A stretch of 64,000 nt of DNA. Source: Macquaria australasica. Taxonomy: Eukaryota > Chordata > Actinopteri > Centrarchiformes > Percichthyidae. Each line of letters opens with the position of its first letter. Position 1 is the first letter of the stretch. The DNA is taken from NCBI GenBank assembly GCA_005408345.1, contig SEMN01000092.1, forward strand, positions 1,364,001 to 1,428,000, written 5' to 3'. Under the pieces are notes generated by a model that was given only the letters and a program-made list of their open reading frames with translations, searched no databases and had not been told where the DNA came from. The position numbers and the translations under genes are program-made. Positions 15,401 through 26,917 of the stretch are shown one piece after another.

Positions 15401-18039
15401 TCATACAGTATATGTTAATTGTAAAATGAACTACATTGAGGTTTTGTTTTCCTTTGTCCAGACACTCCCTGCCACCTCCTCAGAACCTCAGAAGTCCACT
15501 GCGCAGGGTTCATCAGTCAGCAAGTCCCCTGCTGCATCTGGACCCGTCTGCATCCTGGTGGACAGTCGCTGCATCAGCAGTGGGGTGGAGCTGATGGCCA
15601 GCCTGCGTCAGCGCCACGCGGCCACCGTCCACGTTTGCTCACTGGACGGCAGCTACTTCATCGTCAGCAACCGCATGGCAGTGGAGAGGCACAGCCAATC
15701 AGATCTGGCCGCAATGCAGAACCGGAAGCGATTGGCTGAAAGAGTGAACAGCTTGCAGGGACTGTTTGAGCGCGTTTGTCTGATAGTGGAGAAGGACCGA
15801 ACCAAGCCAGGTCAGTCAGCTGATTGATTTGATGACTTAATATTAAGCCACTGTATACTGTGTATTTTGAGGCTTTTGTACAGGTTCCATGATTGGTAAC
15901 TCCTGTAAAATGTGGTGACTTTAATCAAGGTTTAAGTTACATAAATATAAATTCTAGCTGAAATGATTAATGGTTAAGTCAAAATGGTTTTAGTCATTGC
16001 CAAACATTTTATAATTCCAGCCTCTCAAATGTGATGATTTGCTGCTTTTTTTGTTTTCTGTGATATTAAAAATAAGCAATAAGAATATACACCGATCAGC
16101 CATAACATTATGACCACTGACAGGTGAAGTGAAGAACATAGATTATCTCGTTACAATGGCACCTGTCAGTGGGTGGGATATATTAGGCAGCAAGTGAACA
16201 TTTTGTCCTCGAAGTTGATGGGTTGGAAGCAGGAAAAATGGGCAAGCGTAAGGATGTGAGCGAATTTGACAAGGGCCAAATTGTGATGGCTAGACGACTG
16301 GGTCAGAACATCTCCAAAACTGCAGCTCTTGTGGGGTGTTCCCGGTCTGCAGTGGTCAGTACCTACCAAAAGTGGTCCAAGGAAGGAAAACCGGTGAACC
16401 AGCGACAGGGTCATGGGCCAAGGCTCATTGATGCGCGTGGGGAGCAAAGGCTGGCCCGTGTGGTCTGATCCAACAGAAGAGCTACTGTAGCTGAAATTGC
16501 TGAAAAAGTTAATGCTGGTTCTGACAGAAAGGTGTCAGAACACACAGTGCATCGCAGTTTGTTGCATATGGGGCTGCGTAGCCGCAGACCAGTCAGGGTG
16601 CCCATGCTGACCCCTGTCTACCGCCGAAAGCGCCTACAATGGGCATGTGAGCATCAGAACTGGACCACGGAGCAATGGAAGAAGGTGGCCTGGTCTGATG
16701 AATCTTGTTTTCTTTTACATCATGTGGGTGGCTGGGTGCGCGTGCGACGCTTACCTGGGGAAGACATGGCACCAGGATGCACTATGGGAAGAAGGCAAGC
16801 CGGGGCCGGTGATGCTTTGGGCAATGTTCTGCTGGGAAACCTTGGGTCCTTCCATTCATGACGTACCACCTACCTTAACATTGTTGCAGACCAAGTACAC
16901 CTCTTCATGGAAACGGTATTCCCTAATGGCAGTGGCCTCTTTCAGCAGGATAATGCGCCCTGCCACACTGCAAAAATGGTTCAGGAATGGTTTGAGGAAC
17001 ATGACAACGAGTTCAAGGTGTTGACTTGGCTTCCAAATTCCCCAGATCTCAATCCAATCGAGCATCTGTGGGATGTGCTGGTCCGATCCATGGAGGCCCC
17101 ACCTCGCAACTTACAGGACTTAAAGGATCTGCTGCTAACGTCTTGGTGCCAGATACCACAGCACAACTTCAGAGGTCTAGTGGAGTTGATGCCTCGATGG
17201 GTCAGGGCTGTTTTGGCGGCAAAAGGGGGCTCCTACACAATATTAGGCAGGTGGTCATAATGTTATGGCTGATCGGTGTATGAACCTGCTTTAAATTGTA
17301 ATGGACTATTTTCTGATATTTTATAACAATTAATTGATTAATCAAGAAAATAATTGGAAAATTAATTGCAAATGTCACTGCATACACTGTTCTTCATGAA
17401 GGTCTGCATTACAGGAACTTTTCATAGATTAAACAACAATTTGAGTTATTCTGTGATAACATTACGTGTTTCTGTCGTTTATGATAATTGTTACTGTCAC
17501 AGGTGAGGCGTCGCGTCCCTTTCAGCGAACACGTTACTATGACAGCACTTTGACAGCGCTGGTGCGTACCGGGGTGCGCTTGCTGTGGAGCGATGGTGCT
17601 GAAGAGAGCGCCGGCTTGCTGGCAGACCTGGCGCAGCTGGAGCAACGTAAAGGTCAGGGCATCGCTGTACCACTGGAGGTCAAAGGACAGCACAGGCAGC
17701 AGGCCCTGCAGCTGTACTTGAGCCTGCCCTCAGTCAGCTACGTCCATGCCCTCAGCATGAGCCACAACTTCAGCTCAATTGCCCAACTCATAAACAGGTA
17801 AAGGAAGTGTGTGTATATATCATGGCAAAACAAGAACAGACACAATATGTTCCTTCCCTTCTTGTTTGCACAGTATAACATCCCCTCTCACCCCCTTTTG
17901 TTCCTCCTGTAGCTCCATTGAAGCCATACAGAAGGGAGGCTGCATGAGTCGATCAAGAGCTGAGGAGATCTACCGCTTCCTACGCTACTCCTGTGACTCC
18001 TTCCTTGTGAACACATCAAAAGCAAGAAAACCCAGCTAG
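82..18039 (+). CDS. fancm: FANCM, Fanconi anemia complementation group M DNA translocase (5' part outside window)
   Basis: FANCM is a nuclear DNA translocase that remodels stalled forks and anchors the Fanconi core complex and the BLM complex. Seventeen exons join in frame with GT-AG borders: 82-186, 690-868, 1868-2074, 2253-2493, 2612-2760, 3298-3462, 10524-12477, 12609-12697, 13357-13425, 13626-13745, 14145-14319, 14459-14565, 14688-15184, 15263-15356, 15462-15810, 17503-17797 and 17913-18039 (TAG). Visible parts in order are the C-terminal helicase lobe, a long acidic middle with FANCF- and RMI-binding-like segments, a degenerate ERCC4 nuclease fold and a terminal helix-hairpin-helix segment. 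The N-terminal DEAH lobe lies upstream of the window. Identity rests on close similarity to vertebrate FANCM along the whole chain. No frame break is seen. Confidence 0.95.
3463..10523 (+). other. Large FANCM intron, about 7 kb
   Basis: No coding exon is supported here; the phases of the flanking exons (3462 and 10524) fit directly. The intron holds poly-T runs, a short CAGG microsatellite at about 6203-6224, a fragment of a dispersed AGTAC-rich fish repeat near 5265-5395, an interspersed repeat at 8022-8640 and a TG run near 10493-10509 just before the next acceptor. Several short ORFs are present but none shows a recognisable protein. Confidence 0.8.
8022..8640. repeat. Dispersed fish interspersed repeat (family unassigned)
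   Basis: The block starts with three copies of CAATT followed by TTTATTTATATAGCGCC and continues through a GGAAAAACTCCC segment to text resembling many other teleost intronic copies. It contains a GAGA-rich tract near 8290-8310. It is probably the 3' portion of a retroelement or a non-autonomous element. Short ORFs on both strands across it are repeat shadows. The family name would need a repeat-library search. Confidence 0.65.
10524..12477 (+). CDS. fancm: FANCM large central exon with MM1-like and MM2-like protein-binding segments
   Basis: This 1,954-bp exon encodes an acidic, mostly disordered stretch of about 650 residues. Around 10938-11095 it reads DVELQAMFYLPKWG and then QSLKVILANVAELL, which matches the MM1 segment that recruits the Fanconi core complex through FANCF. 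At 12039-12062 it encodes FSVNFDLG followed by an acidic run, the MM2 signature used to bind RMI1-RMI2 of the BLM dissolvasome. A run of eight aspartates (near 11190) and many TH-rich residues (11750-11930) suggest low constraint between the two motifs. The exon is open throughout. The large size agrees with the single giant central exon of vertebrate FANCM. Confidence 0.9.
14145..15356 (+). CDS. fancm: FANCM acidic linker exons before the ERCC4 domain
   Basis: Four exons (14145-14319, 14459-14565, 14688-15184, 15263-15356) encode the conserved block before the nuclease fold. The first contains a (GAGGGG)n tract at about 14200-14221 read as EGEGEGEG, a small coding microsatellite. The second reads MHGVYLKSVRSPAVQGKF and NMDIFSQ; the third reads VPEMDETYAEDSFVVGSE, VPEDSYVDGKRQYATRRR and RVIRLNDSSEEE. 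These short motifs occur in the same order in mammalian FANCM. The remainder is acidic or Ser/Gln-rich low-complexity sequence. Confidence 0.88.
15462..18039 (+). CDS. fancm: FANCM ERCC4-like domain and C-terminal helix-hairpin-helix exons
   Basis: Exons 15462-15810, 17503-17797 and 17913-18039 encode the XPF/ERCC4-type fold and the tandem helix-hairpin-helix tail that pairs with FAAP24 and binds branched DNA. The fold begins CILVDSRCISSGVELMASL, and the place of the XPF catalytic ERK motif reads NRMAVERHSQSD. The ERK triad and flanking acidic residues are thus degenerate, as in other FANCM proteins, so nuclease activity is not expected. A Tc1/mariner element lies in the intron between the first two exons. 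The final exon reads GGCMSRSRAEEIYRFLRYS before the stop. Confidence 0.92.
16088..17280 (+). mobile_element. Tc1/mariner DNA transposon, full length but decayed
   Basis: The element is bounded by perfect 28-bp inverted repeats at 16090-16117 and 17251-17278, starting CACCGATCAGCCATAACATT. TA dinucleotides at 16088-16089 and 17279-17280 are the expected Tc1 target-site duplication. It lies in the FANCM intron between exons ending at 15810 and starting at 17503, in the same orientation as the gene. Perfect terminal repeats point to a fairly recent insertion even though its gene is damaged. Confidence 0.95.
16223..17260 (+). pseudogene. Tc1-type DD34E transposase, inactivated
   Basis: The N-terminal helix-turn-helix reads NISKTAALVGCSRSAVVSTY. 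The frame is interrupted by TGA at about 16466 and resumes in the same frame. The first catalytic Asp is in AWSDESCF, the second in QQDNAPCHTA and the catalytic Glu in NSPDLNPIEHLWD. Between about 16790 and 16880 the reading shifts out of and back into the original frame, so at least two further small indels are present. All three acidic residues survive, but no intact protein can be made. Confidence 0.93.
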
Positions 18040-18286
18040 CAGCGTAGGGGGAGAAACACTGTAGGAATACCATATCTGAAATCTATTTCTACCATGCATG
18101 CTTTGCATTCCTCTCTTCCTTTGTTTCTCCACTACTTTCTCTTTCTTACTCGTATATCTTTACTGTTTTCAGTCTCACCAGGGACCAGAGGACGACAGTT
18201 ACTATGCTATGTAAAGTAGCTGCTGTATCTTATGTTGTATCTCAATGAGAGAAGAGCCTCAGGATATTGCTTCAACCTTCTTGCAC

Positions 18287-18292
18287 AATAAA
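18287..18292 (+). terminator. Possible FANCM polyadenylation signal (proximal)
   Basis: AATAAA lies about 250 bp after the FANCM stop codon, a usual 3' UTR distance. Which signal is used cannot be told from sequence. Confidence 0.5.
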
Positions 18293-18588
18293 TTGGAAGG
18301 GGAAACACCACTCAATTTGTATGTTATATAATACCACAGGTTTCTTGATATAAGGCATACTATTTCTTGTATGCTGTATTTTTTTAAAATCATTTGGGTG
18401 AATAGTGTTTCCCTTAAGACTTATGTACTGGCACTAATCCTGTTAGACGGTGTTGTGGCAATACTGTGACCATAAGAACTCAATCAGTATTTGATTGACA
18501 CTTGAATAACTTATTGTTTTTGTCAAAATAATGGATACATGTTTATAACCCTATTCTGAAAGAGGTAAATATGGAGTCAAATTTCTTT

Positions 18589-18594
18589 AATAAA
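18589..18594 (+). terminator. Possible FANCM polyadenylation signal (distal)
   Basis: A second AATAAA lies about 550 bp after the stop. An AATAAA in the opposite orientation (TTTATT at 18603-18608) sits beside it and could serve the convergent gene SLC25A29. Confidence 0.4.
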
Positions 18595-18608
18595 CAGTGT
18601 TATTTATT

Positions 18609-20825
18609 ATTATTGTGTCACGAGGTACTTTTGTGTTCCCCATGTAAGATTTGAAGGAGTCTGCTCCAAGCGCCAAATGTACATAAAACCCATCTACAAC
18701 CACTAGAGGTCAGTCTTTCATTTCTTTAACAACATATTTCTGGATTTCTCCAGCCTCATTTAGGATGAGGATCATTTACTTGGCTAACTTAAAACAACTC
18801 ACCCATTCATTAATTCATTCTCTCGTTTGTCCTGTTTGGGGTTCTGACAACTCATTAAAGTGTTAAAACATATTGTAGTAATAGCTGTACCAAGAACTGT
18901 CTCTTTCAGAAAACATGAGAAAAAATGTCTTTAATTTCACCATTCTCTCAAACAACTACATAGTACACATGCTGCATTGGTGCAAGAAATTCTACATAAA
19001 GAAGTACAGAACACACAAGCAACATTAGACAGTTAAAGCAGCCCTTGTACAAAGATACTGGCAATTATGCATCATCCACCGGTACAGTCAGACATACCTG
19101 GACAAATTACAAAATAGCGAACTTAAGTCTTGAAACAAGAAAATACAGGATTGTAATTAAGGTAAATCTAAAGCTTGAGAGATTTCACACCTATATAAAC
19201 GGATGATATGAAAACAAAAACTGCAGAATTCACAGTATGTACATCATTATAAAGCAATTTCAGACCTAAAGTCCCAGTCTGCCACTCATTGATCAGAAAA
19301 GAGCAGCAGCAGCAGTTTAGAACAGCAGATGCAGACATGAAGTGTGCCGTCTACACGCAAGGAAAGTATGCGTCACCTGCAGTTAGGTGTTACATGTCTG
19401 ACAATTGTCATGTTATAACAGGTTTATAAATGTTTAGAGACAAAAGTAAATCATTAAATAATTTACAAAATCTTCAAAAGTTCACATCAGGTGTTTCAAG
19501 CCATGAGATGAATTTTATTTCTATTCCCCCCTTGTGAAGAATGTGGAGCCTGCTAAACATTGTGCTTCACCTCCACTGACAAGTTTAAAAACGTTTAAAA
19601 ATACATTTTGGATTTAAAAAACTCTACTTTTAACAAGCCATCAGTTTTGCACAACACTAACAGAATATTGCATTACTGGGAAATAAAAAATATAAAGTCT
19701 ATTGTAAAGTGAAAAATTTGATTGCCAATTTTTTTTTTTTAACCGTACATGAACTTAATATCATACCATAAGGTGCTTTCTTTGGACACTGTACCAGGTC
19801 CAGGACAAAAAGGTTATAAACTGCATCAGATTTGGTTTTAGACAATGACTGTCATATTATTAATATACAATTTTAAAGAAATTATTACACATGATTATAT
19901 CTTGACTTTACCTAAATCATGTCATACTGCAATTGGTCAACTGAGCCAGATTTTCATTATGAACTTCAGGATCCAATGCAGATTATTAAAGTAGACAAAG
20001 AACAGAAATAAAAAGACGACAGTTGTAACCTCACATTAAGGTGATTGATTGGTGACATGATTAAAACTTCAGACAGCATCCTCAAATTCCTTTGACTTCT
20101 CATAGGTATCTACATAAATGTGCATATACAAGGAGCATATACATGTACAAGGCTTTCTTTGTATTTGTAACCATTACGATAAGATGCTGAAATGCTTTGC
20201 TCACACAATATGGAGGTAAAAAGGCAAGAAGATGACTTGACCTGGACACCATGGAGAGATTACTCTGAATAGGTCAACTGCTTAAAATGAATAAATTCAA
20301 TCTTTAAAATTGCATTTAATTTCACTGATGGGGGTTTGCACAAAACAACAGTACTTTGTAGGCTTTTTTGGTAACCAATAAGTGTCATGAATACTCTAGG
20401 CATGTCTAATAGTAGAGGCCGGTTGTTAACATGAATTCCAAACATACTCCATTATGACCTGAATACAGCATCAAAGACAACGCGTTTCTTTGACTCTAAA
20501 TTTTAGGAACATCTGTAACTGTCACTGTACTTTACAGTAACTCTTGTAACCGTCAAGTTTCCTAAATTACTTAAAAACGTGTGCAAAACCAAGGACTTTT
20601 AAAAACAGACCATATTTACAAGTGCAGCATTTATCTTAAAATATATATTATTTAAATACTACATGTGGTCACTTTGCTGAAGCTCCATGGGCAGATGCTT
20701 ACCTAGGATCAGTTCTCATTATGGACACCAGTTAACAGATCATAGACTGGCACGAAGCTGCAAATTCCATCTATACTCGACAGATTTGCTGTTGACTGTA
20801 GTAATGCGCCCTGCTGCACAATGGC
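18609..20825 (-). other. Probable long 3' UTR of SLC25A29
   Basis: There is no supported coding exon between the FANCM 3' end and the SLC25A29 stop codon. The region is AT-rich and non-repetitive in appearance, as expected for a long 3' UTR on the minus strand. Candidate minus-strand signals are TTTATT near 19513 and at 18603. The UTR assignment is inference. Confidence 0.4.
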
Positions 20826-23800
20826 TTACATGCTAGTTGGCTGTGTCTGTGGCGGCAGAGGCTGCAGCTGGACAGACTGTGGCTCAGAGTCCTGAATGCT
20901 ACATTCTTCTCCCTCACGCATGTACAATAAAAATAGAGTCACAGTGGCAAATGTGGTAGCATTTACTGGAAATGCGCGCAGCAAAGTGGACGTGAGACCA
21001 CGTGAGAACACCCTCCACCCCTCTTTCTTTAAGCTCTGCCTGACACAGTCCATAATGCCACTGTACTGGTTGACACCGCCGACCCCATCCGCCTGAAGAC
21101 GCGACTTGATCACATCTACGGGATAGGTGGAGATCCAGGAAGCGATGCCAGACATTCCGCCAGCAAACAACAGCTTGGGGATCATGTAAGGGTCTTCTGG
21201 CTCACAGCCTAGGGAACGTGTCAATACATCATAAGCGAGAAAGTACACACCGAAACCAGGCGTCTCGCGCAGCAGGGTGGTCACCATACCGCGATTGATA
21301 CCTCGGATTCCCTCCTTATTGTAGATTCTCACCAGACAGTCCAGGGAGTTCTTATACATCTTCCTCTTTGACTTCTTCTCTCCAGTCCCTTGCAGCTGCA
21401 TGCGTGTCTTGGCCAGCTCCATTGGGCAGCAAATGACACACTGGATGGCTCCAGCAGAGGCTCCAGCCAGGAACTGGTTGAGAGGTGTGTCGCGGCCAAG
21501 CTTGCGCATGGCGTTGCCCTGAACACCAAAAACTATGGCATTGATGAAGGTCAGGCCCATCATTGGAGAGCCGATGCCTTTGTACAGACCGAGCATCTAC
21601 AGACACAAACACAGATTACTGGGACCACCGAGGGAAGGTAAAGTTTTTCATGATTTGTGCGCACAAATTAGTAATTCATTCCTAGAAATTAATCATTTGT
21701 ACCCTTTAATTACCTAATTTCTTCAAGTCAATGAGAGAAAGGCAGTGACAGCAGCTGTGTTTTAATGTAGATGTGTCCTCAAAAAACTTTTTTGAAGCTA
21801 CGTTTGATATTTGTTTTTTTTTTTTACTCTTAACAGAAGGCTTCAGCTGCTAGGTGCACACATACAGCTGTGTCATGCATCGCAAGATAAAGAAAGGTCA
21901 GGGACAATCTAAATAGACATTGATTTTGTTCTGTGAATTCATTCAATAATTAATCTGAGGGAACAAATTACTTAATGCACATAAATTGGTGTAACAATAC
22001 AGTCAGCTCACAAGTTGGTTTGGTTTATGATACAGGGTGCAGAGTACAATAATCTTCGAAAATACCCCTAAAATTGTCTTTGTACTGTAAAACAGTTCAA
22101 ACACAGTAACGAGGAACAACTCAGAGAAAATCAGAAAAGTTATGGATGAAACAGCGTTTCACACGTCAAGTTTTTGAGCCTTGGGCTATCACAGAGGCAT
22201 TGCTGGAATGCTGAAAGATTACATAACAATACTGATACTGCAAAAACAAAAACATCTGCAGTTAAATATTCTTCTCTAGTCTGCTGATCCCTTTTAGCAC
22301 AGACAATTATAATGTGCCAGTATTGATATTTGTCATATAAATCGTCAATTATAGCAGCTAAATAAACAAACAGCAAGAAGTAAACTGTCAAATTAAGCTG
22401 AGAACTCCTTAACATTTTAATATTGTACTCTGGGGGGAATACAGTCCAATACCTCCATGTGAAACAGCCATGAGAAATTCACTGAGACCAAGCATACTGT
22501 GGCAAGCCAAAGGGATCAAATGTCGTCAGGTCGGCACACGTTCCTGGTACATAAAACGGCGTACAATACGGCGTCCTGACGGTTTTCACGCTGCTTTTTA
22601 CGCCGTTGCATTTTAAAACGCCGCATTTTACGCGTGTTATTTACGCCGTTTTCTTGTATGGTAATTAACCCTTCCTCCTGTTTTACATAGCCAGTAAATC
22701 CAGAGTTTTTGTTAAACATTTTTAGTAGTTTGTAGCACGTTGATGAGATTGATGCGATTCAGGGAGAATGTCCAAAAGAGGGTTCTCTGTCATAATCCTC
22801 TGAATCTGAATACTGTACAATTTATAAAAGACAACACAGATCGCAATGTTGCCTAGCAATGGCAAGCATCTTTCATCGATGCATGGCTTTGGTCTGGCTT
22901 TACTCTTCACCGATTGGTTACAAAAACTCTGGATTTACTGGCTATGTAAAACAGGAGGAAGGGCTCATTACCATACATGAAATCAGCATAAATAACACAC
23001 GTCTTGGACAGGTTTTAACGTGCGTAAAAAGCGGCGTTTAATGTACCTCACTAGAGCGCCGTAAAAAGCGGCATTGTAAATAAAAACAGTGTAAAAAGCG
23101 GCGTGAAAACCGCCAGGATGCCGTATGTACCAGGGACGTGTGCCGACCTGACGACATTTGATCCCTTTGGCTTGCCATAGAATACTCCACTTAGCTCATG
23201 TGACACGTTGTCCAAAGCTTTATTTAGCCCATGCAGATATAAGGTCCTCACTGACCCTAGCTAACAGACACACCACCTCCCCCTTTCACCCCTAACACCC
23301 CATGTTAGGAACATGCTGGCTGATGCCTGTGTTTAGAGATGGGACTGTAACTGGACACTTGAATTAGTGCAGCAGTGACCATTCTCCATGTTGGCATAGT
23401 AAGCTGCACGGTGAACGCTACACACATTACTTAACAGCCATGACAGCCATTTTTTGAAAATGCAACCTAAGAACATTTTGAAATAAAAAGTAGTAAATCA
23501 TTAAGAGGCATTCACAGAACCAACAGAAGCTTACCGACTCCTGGCGTATGATTGACTGGAAGCAGTGATATGTCCCACGGTACAGAGGTTTGTCCACATT
23601 TTGAACTTGAAGCCTCACCTGTGGACGACAGATAGAGTCGCATTACAGAGTACTAAAGCCAAAGAGAATCACAACAACTACAAACCACATACTATAATAC
23701 AGGTTTGAAGGGAAACAAGCAGGCAATAGAGCTTTGAAATTGTTCTTTTCGGGGTAAAAAGGATGCTTAGGGGGTGCAACATGAGGGAGAAAAAATTATG

Positions 23801-26800
23801 AGTATGAAGTTGAACAAAAAAACAAAATGTCTTCTGTGCTTTATATTTCTATAGCTCAAGACAAGACATTGGGTGAGAGGGGGGAAAAAAAGAGACCTTG
23901 ACCATACTTACTAGGTCACATTTCCATGGAGAGGTTGTTTATTTCTCTCTCTCATCTACAACACAGTGACACTGCTGCTGTTAAAGACAGCCTCCCCAGA
24001 CACCGGCTCAGGGAGAAATGACATTGAAAGCAACGCATAAAAGAGCTACAACCAAACCATTCACCATCTCTGTAAGTAAGCTGCAATTTCAAACAATTGT
24101 GTGCTATATTTAAAAATTCCTTGCCCTGCCTTTTCAAACTATGTGAATGATTTATGACAGCAAATTGAATGCAATCTTCTAAGTTAGTGGCCTTACATGA
24201 AAACTTTGAATACTCCAGGTAATTCACAGAAATCATTAAATGTGATGTCAGAAAACCACACACGATGTCAAAGTAGGGAAGAAAATCTCTTTTTTTCTTC
24301 TTCACTTTTATCTTTACCAAGTAGCTTTAAGCCAAAGGAGTACTGCATAGACAAGTTCACTAACTTTAGTGCCTATGATACTTCCTGTGACTTTACTGTA
24401 AGTTGAAAACAATGACTGTATAAGATTAGATAGTACCAGAGTTATTCAGCAAAATGCCAGTAACTGAAGCCAATGTCCCTAAATAGCTTTTGATAAAGGA
24501 TGATTTCATTCAAATTTAAAAAGGAAATGAGTGCACCTCCTTGTTCTGAACTTCAGTGTGCACTGAAAAAAGCGAAGCATACACATACAGTAACTATGAG
24601 CTGGAACAATACTGCTAACTTGTATGGTGGCGAGGTGGACAACAATATTAAGAAGCTAAAGTTATCACTTTTACAATCGGTTGGAGGTGTTACTCTCTCT
24701 ATACTTCTTAGATGGTACTTAGTTGCAGACATTTAAGGGATTAAAGGATTTTGAAGACATGTATAAATGATCTGTTTAGAAATACAGAAATACACATGTA
24801 TGACAGAAAACATGATCTACATAAGTTAAAACAAAATTATATGTCTTTAACAGTTTCACAAATCTCTTTGTCTTAATAATATCCCTACAGTAATCAGATG
24901 GCCCATCCCTATAGCTCAGTTACCTCATTGTCCTATTATAGGCCAACCGTGTCACTTAAGGTTATCTGGATTTAAATTCAAGCTGCCAACTGAGTGGTCT
25001 GACTTAAAACATTTTAAAGTACTGGATCACGTCACTGCCTAACATGAGTAAATAGTGAAGAAGATGGAACAGACACCCACCTTCACAGTGTCAAATGGAT
25101 GTCCGACCAAAACACCAGCAGCACCTGAAAAACAGGATTTAAAATCATATTAGAAAATATCAATTAATTAGTTATCTGTCATTGTCTTCTTGGCCTGATA
25201 AAACGCACTACAGCAATGCACGCAATACACGGTATTTTGGGGAAAAAAAGGGGCTTATGATCAGACGGCTCATCTCGCAATAGCAAACAGCCCGTCCCCC
25301 CTGAGACTGAGCAAAGTTATCAGCTGGTCACTGCACTGTACCCAGCTGACGAAAGCTTAACAGTACCCTATCCTTGACTTACACCAATGAGCCAAAAATA
25401 CATTTTACAACAGTAACTTCTGACCATGTCTTAGCAGGACCTATAAGCCAAGAGGTATTCAATCATCAGAGGTACTATCTAATCTTCAAATGTAACACAC
25501 AAGAACAGTATATTAGTACTGATAGGACTATAATGTGACTATTAGCTGAAACCATAATTTGCAGTTTCGTAATCAATCTTGTCCACCCTCCCCACATGTC
25601 TGCAACCTTGCCCATGACCTGACAACTTGTGCACACATACCTCTGCTGGCTTTAACTGATTAACCACGTATACTGGGCATTTCAGGAGAGTCGGTGTACT
25701 CGCAATACAAAACTCAAAACTGCACTCATGATAGGGATTTTACTGTATTAGAAACAATGATGATTAACCTGGCAAATCTATTTGCCATTACTGATATAGT
25801 AACTATTGTACTAAAAGCTTTTCAATCAAATTATTCTAACTGTGTTGTAGCACTATTGCATGGGTGGGTGTACATAAAGGTTTATTGCAGTCCTAATGTG
25901 CTAGTCTGGAGTTTATGGTTACAAATTATACATTTACCCTCCTGTTATTACTTTGGTGTAACCAGCTTGGTTTGGTAAAGGACTGAATGAATGAATAACA
26001 AAATAGTCTATGGCAGCAGTGTTGGAGTGAATCCAGAGTAGTTAGGGGGAATATATCTTTGACTATGATGAGCACAAATCAGACTATATTCCTGTGCCTG
26101 GTATTGAAATAAAGTACTGCAATTAGCAGTCTAACGCACCCAAAACTGAGGTCCAGAGAGTCCTTGCCATGTTAAGCGAGAATCTTTTGTTGTCATTTAC
26201 AGTAATGACAACAAAACTCTTAGATGAGGCTCTCTAGACAAAACTTTTATCACATCAGGACCTGTGCTCTAAAGCGAGACTATCTGGGGTCCTTGACGTG
26301 CTAAAGTTTGTGAAGACCTGGCCTTGGGCAAAGACAACAGCTGACAAGATTCCCAAGGGTTTAGGGTGAGTCTTTGCTGGAAACACTGGCTGTAACTCAC
26401 CTCCACTCAAACAAAAACTCAGTTAACTTTTGGTAGCCCCTTCCTAGAGGGTTACTCCCTAATGAGGAATGGTGAGGGTTATTTCACAATGCAGGATGGA
26501 GGCGACTCGCAATCATGACAAAAGATTTTTTCCATATCCTGAAACTAACCATTTCATTAATGTCGAAACAGAACATAAACACCACTCCCTGTGTGTAAGC
26601 TGCAGGTAACATCCGGAAATCCCATGTGTTCAGAAAAATAAAACCTCCTAAACTTGGATTTCGAGTCTCTAATCTATCATTCTCGTTTGTTTACAGTGTT
26701 TCTCATACGTGGCAGCTGAGGACAAATCACTAACTTTACAGCTTGAGGTGTCCACGCGTTGCTTGACGACGGCAAAAAAAAAAAAAAAAAGACAAGAAAA

Positions 26801-26917
26801 GAAAAGAAAGCTGCTGCAAACGCTAATGCTAGTCGTTAGCTCCACCTTGTTAACCTGGCTAACGTGGCTAGCTAATGACTTACCTCCTATGCAGCCCGCA
26901 GCGAAGTCCAAGGCCAT
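20826..26917 (-). CDS. slc25a29: SLC25A29, mitochondrial basic amino acid (ornithine/lysine/arginine) carrier
   Basis: This is a mitochondrial carrier of the inner membrane that moves basic amino acids, also called ORNT3 or CACL. Four exons on the minus strand join in frame: 26917-26884, 25124-25081, 23618-23535 and 21596-20826, giving about 310 residues, close to the usual family length. The start is fixed by MALDFAAGCIGG. Three carrier signatures are visible: HPFDTVKVRLQ across exons 2-3, CPMELAKTRMQ and YPVDVIKSRLQ in exon 4, each ending one third of the six-helix fold. The last exon starts exactly at an ATG codon (MLGLYKGIGSP) but this is internal. The short C-tail is Gln/Pro-rich. No defects are seen. 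WARS1 lies upstream on the same strand, the pairing found in mammals. Confidence 0.95.
21597..22499 (-). other. SLC25A29 intron 3, proximal part
   Basis: Intronic AT-rich sequence between the last exon and the foldback element. Nothing beyond short homopolymer runs is recognisable. Confidence 0.6.
22500..23177. mobile_element. Long-TIR foldback-type element, 678 bp, in SLC25A29 intron
   Basis: The left end (TGGCAAGCCAAAGGGATCAA) is repeated inverted at the right end. The inverted arms extend far inward: the 20 bases at 22691-22710 recur inverted at 22922-22941. The arms are thus about 215 and 260 bp around a loop of about 200 bp. Both arms carry several ACGCCG/CGGCGT-type short motifs. No transposase is encoded. 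A target-site duplication is not clear, so the superfamily cannot be named. Confidence 0.85.
23619..26883 (-). other. SLC25A29 introns 1 and 2
   Basis: Apart from the 44-bp exon 2 at 25081-25124 no coding sequence is supported. A perfect short palindrome (13-bp arms, TTTTGTTGTCATT around ACAGT) lies near 26188-26218. Confidence 0.6.

Noticed and set aside
21329..21612. Alternative-frame ORFs opposite or beside the SLC25A29 last exon
   Set aside because: They are overlapping frames of a conserved carrier exon with all three carrier signatures in one frame only.
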